The notes under the pieces were generated by a model. That model had not been told where the DNA came from. It searched no databases and saw only the letters and a list, made by a program, of their open reading frames with translations. This document shows positions 39,001-51,000 of a DNA stretch of 64,000 nt, piece after piece. This DNA is from Cyclina sinensis (Eukaryota > Mollusca > Bivalvia > Venerida > Veneridae): the NCBI GenBank assembly GCA_012932295.1, contig JAAONU010000013.1, positions 39,942,627 to 40,006,626 of the forward strand. Reading direction: 5' to 3'. The first letter of the stretch is position 1, and each line of letters opens with the position of its first letter. The translations under genes and the position numbers were made by a program.

Positions 39001-42000
39001 TTTTTTCCTTCGATGAATTCAATTTCAAATGTCGACCAGATGTTAAATTGTTTGATTAATTATAACTGTACTGTCTCGACTGCGTTCATTTATTTTGTAT
39101 TATCAAAAAATAGCTTAGTTAAATTACATCGTTACATATCACCTACTAACTTGATTTTCAATGAACAAAGGCAATTTAATGTGAATGTATATAAATACTA
39201 CTAGTACTATATTAAAACAAGAGCTGTCAGTGGAGACAGCATGCTCGACTGTTTAAGTACTAGATAGTTAAGAAAGAGATAACTATTAAAATTCAATTCA
39301 AGATCTATAGATAAATAGACAAGAATCTTCTGCATGGTTTATGAAATATCATATAATATTTATTATTTCATCATTGAAAATCCATCAAGAAATAAAGAAG
39401 TTATAGTAAAATATTACAGCATTTAAGGAAAATTCTAATATTTTAAAGGGGAAATCATTGTGGAAATTTGTGTGCTAGAGTTATGAACCTTACCACATGT
39501 GATGTAAGCGATGATAAAGTAACATATATTTGAAGTTTGAAAGTAAATCCCTAAAGAACTAAAGAAGTTATAGTAAAACATATTTTACTACACAAAAACT
39601 TTAATCAGAAATCTGGACGCCGACGCCGGGGTAGTAGGATAGCTCTCCAGATACTTCGTATAGTCGAGCTATCAAGGTTTCCCTGCTTGGTAGTTTCCTT
39701 ATTTTCCTTTTTCTGGAGAGTTTTGACTGTAGTCTTCTTAAACTGTTTAACAATATTTTACATTTTTGCAATGAAAAAGTGATGCCACTCGAAAGACTTC
39801 TATCAATTTTTAACTGCAAAGATCTTGGAGAAAGCAGACACAGACGATAATATATAGCAAATTCTAAACAGCAACTTTGAGCTCCATTCTGCATCAGAAA
39901 AGACGGTGGTCCACTCAGAGTGTGTAAAACAATTTTCGTTTTAACAACAGCTGACAGGCAGGCCTATAATTTGATTACTCAATATCGAAAACTGTAAAGA
40001 AAGGCGATTTTAGTAAACCACCATGCCACCAGCGTTACAGGCATGGTCAGGCAGTGCACCACCTGCACCAGCGTTACCATGTGTTTTCTCCTGAAAACAT
40101 CTTTCCCGATAGTTTTACATGTTAAATGAAGTAAACTGGGTTGGAAATTAGTGCCAATTGGAATTTTCTAGTTAAGGTAAGCTGGACTTTCCTCTTGGGG
40201 TCGCTATCACTGTATTTTCGACACTTTTCAATGCCCTGTTTCAGCGCATTCTCATAAATGATCGTCTTTTTCACGAATGATACAGAAAACGGAAAATATC
40301 TGGGAGAAAGCAGACTAAGACGAGAATTCGTAAATAATATGAGGTCATCTTGCGCATAGTCTCGATGCCAAACTTAACAAATCACTGCATAAAAGTTTTA
40401 ATTTTCTTACCTGTGTGTCCCAATTCCTCCACAAAACCGGCGTTATATACCGCACACCAGCGTTACTTGCACCACCTCCACCGGTAACGTATGGACACGG
40501 TGTTATATTTCGTGTCGTCGGAACAAGAAGCCATATGTTCTATTCAACTTTTCAGAGCCCTTCAAATTTGACTGTCGCCAGAAAAGCATTTACACAGACG
40601 AGGACAAGCGGATTTTACAAAAATACGTTCAAACTACCACCGTATCCGGAGATAGGACTGTGGACTGCTCGAGCTTTCTATAGAGGACAGGTAAGATAAA
40701 CTTTCCCTACTTTTGAACTGTGAGTTCAGTTTCGTGCTGACAATGTCACTAATAATAAAGGATAAAACCATAGCATATACTGTCTAACTCCATGCACAAA
40801 TTGTTCTCGTTACAAGGTAAAGAGAATAATTGTTGCCTTTTCTTTACTGTGACAAGGTTTGGTTATGGTGCCTTCTACGAGTTTCTCACTCACATAGAAC
40901 AGTTCTCAAATTCTCAAATTTAGCGTGTTTAACATGTTAGTATGCTCAAAACTGGACAATTTTATTTACGATATACAGTTTTTATTTTCAAAAAAAAAAA
41001 AAAACCAAAAAAAAACGGACGTTTTCTTTCAACGACATTTATCTTTATATATTTGAGTTGCATATGTAATTATACTAGAGGCTGAATATATTCTAATTTG
41101 GCCCAGTGGATGATGGAGGCGCCTATACTAGTCAGAGCGTGGGTCCTCCTACCTTCCTGCTGTCTGATTGCAAATGTATTACAATTCATAATTCTTCCAG
41201 AAGAGTTGCGCAGCCCGCTCCCAGTTAACCCGGACTTAAAATTACCGCCAAGAAAAAAAAAATCAAGTGTGGTCATATTCACATTTTAATGTTATTTGCT
41301 TTAGTACAATGTTAAATTCTTAGCATGAACGATACATATATGCCTTTTGTATAAAATGTATTGATATTCAATACGCGCTCTGCATTACAAATATACAATA
41401 TTTGTTAGCCTGTTTCATGCTGTTCTCTGAATATAACCCATTTTCGGAAATGCTAAATGTATATTTACAGACATTTGCTGTTTTCTAATATTCTTAGATA
41501 TGCTTGTGTGGCAGACTTTTAATTAATTTTGTGTCACTGTTTTATCTATAACTTATTCAATGACGAGAACTTTTGGATGATTTTTGTCATTATTTTTTGT
41601 TTTGATGAAAAGTTTATAAAGAATATTACTTAATAGATATAAAAATTTCAATAGAAGGCAGGTTCCTAGGATCCAAAGTGATATTGATGCGCTGTTTTAA
41701 TTGCCATGTATTGTCATTTCGGTTTCGAGTTTCGAGGATATCGTATGTAAGACCATGTAAATGTTTGATTTGTTTTACTTAGAATCGGAAACTATATAAA
41801 CAATTGTTTATTATTTTCCAGTTTGAAACGGTGTCAACAGCGGTTTTTCAAGTCGAGGAATACGGTAAGCACTAAAATTCACTTATCTGATTCTTATTAT
41901 TTTGTTATTGGTTGGTACATGTTCATTTTAAACCTAAGGGCCCCAAAGTGTCATATTTTTCATAAGCGCTAACAGGTAAGTATGCATGAAACCCCAGTTA

Positions 42001-45000
42001 TAAGTTTCATCTATAGGCTATTGAGAGGACTAAATCGGTGACAAGCTAGCTTGCATTCCTTCCCGAAACAACTGTTCAGGTCCCCTAAAACCACAAGTAT
42101 GTAATATAGAATATTTCAGCTTTGTAACTTTATTTGTTTTTAGAAGGTTAAAATTAAAACAAAACCTTTATGATATCAAGATTTTGATAACGAAACGGAC
42201 ATGGTACAGAATAATGCTTTTCCCTCAGATCAATGCAGTTCACAACGTTCATCTTAGAGCTTTCTTTTCGATCTCATGGGTTTTGTGCTAGTCTAATTTC
42301 AAGTTAAAACGTTAAACCGTTGAAGACGTTGAATGCTGATATGCCATATCAAGTGTGCCCACCGGTGGTGCTTGTGTAGGCAGCAACTCGACGTCCCTTT
42401 GAGCGAAATAATTGTCGGACCCTGTACACAGATTGGTCTCCATTCGGCCTGTAATGCGTCCGCAAGCTCTTACAAAGTCTGCAGCTGATAAGGTCTGTTT
42501 CTCACGGCCTTCCCTATCTGAACGCAGAGATGCTATATGGGATTCAAGTCCGGAATACTTGATGGCTACTGTGGTGTTGAGGGTATTCGATGCGAAAAAA
42601 AAATCGCGTAATGCATGCTGTATGTAGGCGAGCGCTGATGATGGGGCCCATGTCGGTGAAGAAGAGAACGAAGGTGTAGGGGTTGACTACTTCATCCACA
42701 AAGTGCTGCTCTGCCATGAATGACAACAAGTTTGCTCATGATAATGTGGTATAATTGACCCTATACCATCACACCTCTGCCACGTTATCTGTCTCTCTTC
42801 ATAACATAATTTTCAGAAATTCTTTGCCTTTGACAAACACGAATTCTACCATCACTGTTGTGTAAACTGAAACGGTTTGTCTGAAATAATAATTAAAAAA
42901 AAAAACAACACTTGACGATTTTTTACGGGCATATAAAGCTGTCCGATGCCTTCTTTCAGCATGATGACGTCGATTCAAAATATGTCTTTTATATGGACAA
43001 CAACATTTGAGGTCCACTAATGTGTTTATCTCGTTAAATAACGTCTTTATGATGATGATGATGATGATTATAATTATTCCCCTTGCTTTCAAGCGACACC
43101 TCATTGCCTGAGCACTTACGTTTATATATGAACACCACGTGTCACTTTTGACGTCGACGTCTTAAAGCGATTACGTAGGTGACGTTAAACAATGTAGTGG
43201 TCCTGATTGGCCGTAATGACGCGTCTCTGACCGGGACGTGGACGATCTTTAGTGCTGCCAGTCATCCAATAACAATTTACCATCCGATCAATCGTAGATA
43301 CATGAACTCCAAACATTGGTGCTACTGCCGCCGCTAGGCGCAGTTTTCCAGCATGCCTAGCGCCCAGTCTATGTCTTCTTTTTGAAGGCGTGGGATTTTT
43401 GATGGTCGCTTAAATTATTCTTTAATTTTAGCCTTCGTTTGATAGGCATGAAGACCAAGAATGCGAACACTTTGTAGGTGAAATCTCTTGGGAAATCGCT
43501 CACGTTCTATACGTGAACGGGTTTAAGCAACGTGAAGGGCGTTTTACATATTGAGTCGATAAAATTGTCATTGTGTGTAAAAGTACACATTATGATACCA
43601 TGTCAGATTTACATTATACTTTTGTTTATACTTAAGATGTCTTGAAAAACATGTGACGCGTGTTTAATGGCGTTCAGAATATTTTTTGTTACGGCGATTG
43701 TTGCCGACTGTGCTGATATCAGAACGGTAAAGCACGAGTAATGGCGTTTTTTGCCGTATGCATTAAAGTTAGTTATTCTATTTATGTTTTAAAATGCATC
43801 CGAAGGGCCGTATTATGGTATGATGCAAACCCTCAGTAAGCTCGTCTGTCCGTCACGATTGAAATGAAACTTGTTGCACATCTCTATAGTTTTCAACAAA
43901 CACGCCACATCATTCTTTATCATTTGTTTATCAAATCAGTTGGCTTGATTTGCACCACAGAACGTAAACATATATCTGTGTTTACAAAATCCTGTAATTT
44001 TTTCTGTACTGGATAGTACGGTACGTATGTACTTGCTGTGTGTGCTTAATTCATAAATTACAAGCAAGCGTGTTATTACCAGATCTGTCTGACTTCAGGC
44101 TTGTTGTTTTTAGAATTTGTTGAACGTTTTCACTTCTTTCACGCTGCAATTTTACTATGTATGTTTTTTCTTGGATGATATACCAATAAAATATAATATA
44201 TACAGATTTTAGAAATTAAAGATTATTTAACATTATTTATTTTATGGAATACGAGCCACATTTACAACGTATATACTTCAGTAAAGTTCTTCTATTATAA
44301 CTAGTTTCACGTAAAAAGAAACTGTTAAACCTGTTAACGAACATAAGTCTCAAATTTACAAGAAAAAGTTCCCCAGTTTGTTATCATATGGACTGTTATT
44401 TAGGTAGAAATTACACAGTGCCTGCCTAGTGCTACAATTCATTTATTGACACTGCTACTAGTATTATGCTTACTGGTATAGTCATTATGCATCCTGGTAC
44501 TTTTATCACGCTTGTTGACAATGATACCATACTTGCTGGAAGTTACAACTTGTATGTTGTTTAGTATCATGATTTCGTTTGGCTGAATGGCAGTGCAATG
44601 TAGCGTAATGATATATTTCAACATGCCAGGACTGTATATTAGCATTGTACAAGTTTCAACATTGCTCTGTTACAATGCTTCCAGAACAAAATTAACGATG
44701 TGACTACACAACATGAAAGATGTAATCAACCACTAAGCAAGTTGAAAGTAAGCATAATGTCAACTGCAATTTTGATACCAGGGGGCGCACGTTCGTAGTT
44801 TTCACGAAAGATAACGGAAAATTCCGGCCAATAACGGAATTAAATCGGCTGTTGCTTAAGCCATTTCCCATCATTTAGATCTCTCTATATGTATTTCGAT
44901 ATCCTCGATATCTTTCCGACAAAAAAATCATCCAAAAATACGACTACTTGAACATAGCGCCCCAAGTTGTCAGAATGCAACTCACAACTTTGAATTGACA

Positions 45001-48000
45001 TAATGATTACTTCTAGTTTGCTTAGTGCCTAATAAAATTTTCTATATTGGTTGATAACTTCGTGTATTTTGTTCTTGAATGCTTCACAAATGATCCAAGA
45101 TAGCCACGGCATGATGAAATATACCATTACGCTACATTGAACGGTCATTCAGTCAAATGAAAATATGATATAGGCATCATGGCCTAAACAGCATACAAGT
45201 TGTAACTTTCAGCAAGCATGGTATTTTTGTCAACAAGCGTGATGAAATATGCATGACTGTACCTGTAAGTACTATAGCACTGTCAGTAAATAAATTGTAA
45301 CATTGTGTAATTTTTACCTAAATAACATTTCGCATTATCAAGACAACTTTTTGACTGGTCTACTGTATCACAGTTTGTCCATGGAGATGAATTTCTGGGC
45401 TTTAAATCTTTTTTCTTCATTTATTTATTTATTATTAAAAATATAAATAAATAAATATTTGCCACACAGTACCTGCCGGTAAAATGTGTTGATGCACCGA
45501 ACATGCAGAAGTAGTAAGGCTATCTCTGAAATCTGAACAGTACTTTTATCTTGCAACTTCCATCTTCAAAAACATACAACGACTATTCTCATATCTAATG
45601 ATTTGCTTAAAAAATAAACTACGTCGTAATCGGTGAATATAACTTGGTTCTAATTTCAAATGCGCAGTACCCATGGGAACCTTTTATCCACCTAGTAGTT
45701 TAACTCCAACCATCTGAAGGCAGATTGATTATTTTGGTGTTACAATAAAAAGGAATAACATTATGAGACATTTTGAAAGCACTGCGTTTTACTATAATTT
45801 ATTGCAGATTTTTTATATGATCTGAGAATTATCTGAATTGCAATTAGTTCATTAATGGTCACGCGAAAGTGATATTCACCCCCACCCCTTAAATGTTTTA
45901 TTAATTAATTAGCACCATGTTACTCCAGGGTATCCATCTTTTTTTGTTTACTAGTAATTGTTTATAAAAAAAAATAAATAGAAGAATATATATAACATTT
46001 ACATAGCTGATTACAAAGTGGATTGTAAGAAAACAGTAACTATACTATGGTCTTGGTAAAATCACATAAGTCTGGTCTATAAACTGCTTCTCCGATACAG
46101 TAACTGTATAATTAAGAAATAGTACACACCTTTCAGGGCCTTCTGTCCTAATATTGACGAACCAGTCAGTCCTAAAAAAGGCCAGTTTGAGCGAGTGGCC
46201 CGCTGAACCAGAACCCACATACCAAGATTTTTCATGGACCGCTTTAATTTGTATTAAGCAAAGAAGGAAGATATTCTATGATAATAACACTATGCATTAC
46301 TTCTTTTGCTATGCAAACAACGCTGCAAAATATAATGTTCGAAAATTACGTTTGGAGTTTTCTTTCCTCAAACTAGACATCTAGAATAACTAGAAATATT
46401 GAGCCAGTGGCAACCAGTTTATATGATTAAAAAAAGATAAAATCGAGAGGCGCAACGATTTGCTGTTGTGCTTCTCTTAATCTATCATTCCTATTTGTTT
46501 TCTACAGACTAGAAATATTTTCCAGGAACTGTTTTATAAATGAGGTTAAGTGCCCGTTTCTGATTCGCAATTTCTAAAGTTTATATCAGATAAGCACCTT
46601 TCTCAAGGCTACTTCTAGGTGGATTTTTCGCGTGTTGATGTAGTCTAAAACAGATGTTTATCAGATCGTAACATTGTAAACTGTTCTTGGAAATAACTGC
46701 GTTTTTAGCTCGACTATACAAAGTAAGTCGAGGTATTTTACTCACCCTGGCGTCGGCTATATCACACATGGGTTAAAAATTTGCCTACAGGTTACTATCA
46801 TGCATATATTTTACTAACTATCAATTCTTACTGATTTAAATCTTGACGAATGTCTTCAGGGGCATGAAACAAACAAATAATACATCTCTTGACCAAATTA
46901 TGGCCCTTTTTGACATAGAAATCTTGTTAAACTTTTGCATAAAAATAACTGGTATGGCCTGGTATTCGAACCTAGCTGGGTATTCGTTTATTTAATACCC
47001 AACTCCCAGCTAGCTGGCAATTCGATCTCAGCTTGGTATTCGGTTCTTTCGGGACGAATACGCTACTCCCAACTGGCTAGGAATTCGAACCTAGCTGGGT
47101 GTTCGTTTACAGATCAACCAACTGCCAGCTGGGATTTCGATCTTAGCTTGGTAATCGACTCTTTGGGGTTGAATACCCAACTCTCAACTGGCAGGGTATT
47201 GGAACCTAGCTAGGAGGATTTCCTTTATTAAATACCCAACTCCCAGATACCTGGGAATTCGATCTCAGCTGGCATTCGGCTCTTTCGGATTGAATACCCG
47301 ACTCCCGGCTGGCTGGAAATTCGAACCTAGTTTGGTATTCGTTTGTTTGCAAATCCAGCTTCTAGCTAGCTAGGAATTCGATCTCAGCAGGGTATTCGGC
47401 TCTTTCGAGTCGAATACCCAACTCCCAGCTGGCTGGATATTTGGATTGAGCTGGGTATTTGTTTAGTTCAATATCCAACTCCTAGCTAGCTGGAAATTCA
47501 ATCTCAGCCGGATATTCGACTCTTTCGGGTCGAATTCCCAATTCACAGCTAACTGGGAATTAGAACATAGCTGGGTGTTCGTTTTGGTTGAATATTCAAC
47601 CCCCAGCTAACTGGGTGTTGGGCTCTTTCGGGTCGAATATCCAACTCCCAGCTGTCTGGAAATTCGAACCTAGCTGAGAATTCGTTTGGTTGAATACCCA
47701 ACTCCTAGCTAGCTGGGAATTCGATCTCAGCTGGGTATTTAGCTCTTTCGGGTCGAATTCCCAACTCACAGCTGGCTGGGAATTCAGACCTAGCTTGGTA
47801 ATGAATATCCAATCTCCAATTCCCAACTCATTGCTTACTTCACAAACATTAAGAAATCCGTTTCCATATCATAACTTGCTTTCCTAATAATCGTCCTACA
47901 TGAAAACTCAAACCTGGACTTGCCCCACTGAAGAATAATTGCTTTTGCTTTTGGGGTCAGAGGTAATGGTCACAGTGCTCAGACATTGTTTTTTTAAACA

Positions 48001-51000
48001 ATGTTACCTAGTTACCTATATCTTTCAGAAGCAGCTTTAAACTTAATAAGCTACAAATAGCCGAGCGCGCTGTCTCGTTGAATTTAGCATTGTCCTCAAA
48101 ATCCTTTTCTATTTGTCAGAGTTTTTTTGGAACTCAAAAATGTTTTTTCTTACAATTTCACAATACTCTAGGCAACAGGCAACCTGAAGGAGACATACTT
48201 CTTTCATTAAAAAGCATGCAAGGATTGTTGTTGTTGTTGCTTTCTATTTCTAGAACGTCATCTAAAATTACATTTGTTAATGTTTGAAGTGAGCTCGTAT
48301 GGTCATTCTTGTTAGCTTTAAACATCAAACTTTCTTTGATTTAAATTAATGTATAATTTATTTACTTTCAGTGTTACCTACATTTGGTGTGTCAGTGGAT
48401 GTGTCTGTGCCATTTATACTTAAATCTGAGAAGGCTAAAATTACCATTTCTATAAAGGCCGAGTAAGTATAATATTTACATTTATTACCGTCTTCTTGTC
48501 ATGTAAATCAAGAACAAATGAAAACAGAGCATTTGGCATAACCAGTAAACACATGTTCAAATTCTGGCTATAGACTTTATCCATAAGTGGTGTTTTTTCG
48601 AATTTAATTACCTTGCAGTATAGTTGAAAGAAATATCGCTACAACCAATGCTCAGTGCCCGGCTTTGTGGTAAAACAGTGCAGTTGATCAGGCAATGTTT
48701 GTTAGTTGTTCCTTTGTGGCTGTTCTAACGCGATTATAATGATCCATTGTTAGCTCGTCTGAGACAATGTGCTCAAAGTGATCTATTGTGACGACTCTGT
48801 GTTCGTCGTCCGTCTGTAGTTAACATTTTTTAAACGACATTTACTCCTACATGACCTTACGGATTCTGACAAAGCGTCACAGGAATAGTCTTGGAAAGTC
48901 CTCTTTCAATGATATTTATATTGTTCCTGGCCATATGATATTTCGACCAAAGGAACCAAATTAGATTTTCCAATTAAAACTTTAAAAATCTTATTATTTA
49001 AAACCACCAGGACCTCTATTAAGTTTGTTCAGATTAATTCCCTGGGGTCACTACTAACGAGGGTCACTGTTGGCACAGCACAAAGGGTTATTGCTTTTTT
49101 TACATAGCATACCTTTAGGTAAAATTTTAAAAACTACATAGCATACTTTTAGGAAAAATTTTAAAAACTCTTCTACTCTCCATGAAACTGCTTTGTCTAG
49201 AGTCTAGAAACTTGGTGTGTAGCATTTTCTGTTAGATCTCTGCCAAGATTCTTAAAATTTACAGCTTGGCTCTACATCCGTGGTCCTTTTTCTGTAAAAT
49301 ATAAACATTTGAAAATCTAATTGTCAGAAAATGTAATCACCAAAACTTAGTGTTTAGTGTGTAGCATCATTTAGTGGACCGCCACCAAGATAATTAAAGG
49401 TGTTTCTATGTGTAAAAATTGACTGCGCTATGGGGTCTGACAGTTATTTAACATTGAGTTACTTTGAAAATCTTTATCTCTGATACAGTCATCCATTGGA
49501 CTAAGATATTTAGTGGGTATCATTGTCAAGCTTTGAAATTTGATAATATGTACAGTTTTGCAGACGGTGTTCAAAATTGGTGTAACTGTATCTTTATATT
49601 CTTTTCTAAGCAGAAGCATTAACATTTGAACTATTTACCAAATTTTGCCTGCACATTTCATTTCTTACCAAGAAAACCAAGACCCTGACTTACTGACCTA
49701 TATGTTTAATGTAAAGGTATTCAGGTTAGCAAAATAGGGCCAGTATTGTCTGCTTATTTCTAAAATATTTATCAACGCTCGTGGAGAGTATTTTGCAGAC
49801 AGTATTTCAGCTACAATTTTATAACCTTGTTTTAAAATAGGAACGGCCATGAAAAATCAAAGCCCTAATAAAAAAACCTTTCACATTAAGATACAGCAGG
49901 CAAGAGTACCTCTTTGCACAAAAAGCGGACGTTTACGATAATATTTTCCCAAAGTTTGCAAGCTTTTGTTTACGAACAAGATTCAAGGCCTTCGGAGATG
50001 TATATCTTGCTTTAAGTGAGATTAAATTCTTCATGGTATATATTCATGCGAAAGAAGAGAAAAAAAGTCAATTATGCTTCAACAAACAGGAAGCACACCA
50101 TCGGCATTAGTTTACACTTTTCACTTCACTGTCAAAAAAACAAAAAAACATGATAAATGAATAAATGATACACATAGATACACTTAGAGTTTAAAAGTAA
50201 CCTTATCCTGAATCCGGACTGTAATTGTATTATGCATCGAAGCTTTTTAGTAGTACTTCGCACCTGTGTTCAGCACACCAGGACAACGTTCTGTGTGCAC
50301 ATCCACGCCCATACCTCAGTTTACAAGGACACATTCTTAGAACAATCTTGTACATATTTCACAGATTTGTGGCAGGACTGTAATTATGTTATGCATCAAA
50401 GGAGTTTAAAATAACTTAGCTAAAGTGTTTGGCACATCAACGCGACATTTCACGTGCAACACCCATGTTCCTACCACAAATGTAAAGGCCAAACTTTTTA
50501 ATGAATCTTTGTCCTAATCGTAACTTGAAAGGGATTGACTTTAACCTTAAAATATAAGGATGTACTTGAAACTTAAAATAAAGATAGCTGATGACAGGAG
50601 AAAAAACCACCATGTCTCAGTTTTTATCCCCGAAGGTGGGCATTTAAAAAAGTGCATCTGACGGTCCATTCGTACGGAGCCCTTCATGTACCATGATACA
50701 CTCTTATTTTATGTCACCTTTATTTTATTTCATTTAAACAAAGTGAGATTTCGTTTAAACGAAAAATAATTTGTTTAAATGTAATAAGATTTTGTTTTAA
50801 CGAAATAATATTTCGTTTAAACAAAGATAATAATTCGTCTAAAGGAAATAATTATTCGTTAAAACGAATTAATAATTCATTTAAACAAAATAGGTTGTCG
50901 TTTAAAAGAAATTATAATTCGTTTAAACGAAATATTATTATTATTTGTTTTTATGCCCCCGAAGGGAGGCATATAGTTTTTGAACTGTCCGTCCGTCAGT

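Larger units (their letters stand above)
36456..40502. mobile_element. 4-kb DNA element with 731-bp terminal inverted repeats and 5-bp target duplication
   Basis: The left arm (36456-37186) and right arm (39772-40502) are near-identical inverted copies. Both ends read CACCGTGTCCATACGTTACC inward. TTATA flanks both sides (36451-36455 and 40503-40507). GTAACGCTGGTG-type motifs recur inside the arms. The interior has no recognisable transposase and holds two later insertions (38125 and 39213). CAC ends with 5-bp duplications are typical of the Transib/RAG superfamily, but the assignment is tentative. Confidence 0.8.

Noticed and set aside
40415..40555. Open frame joining the 4-kb element arm to C3 exon 6
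   Set aside because: The upstream part is inverted-repeat sequence; a strong acceptor lies at 40555 and phase 0 fits exon 5.
46935..47887. Repetitive protein coded by the 120-bp array
   Set aside because: Frames are open only because 120 is a multiple of three; no start context, splice sites or homologous motif was seen.
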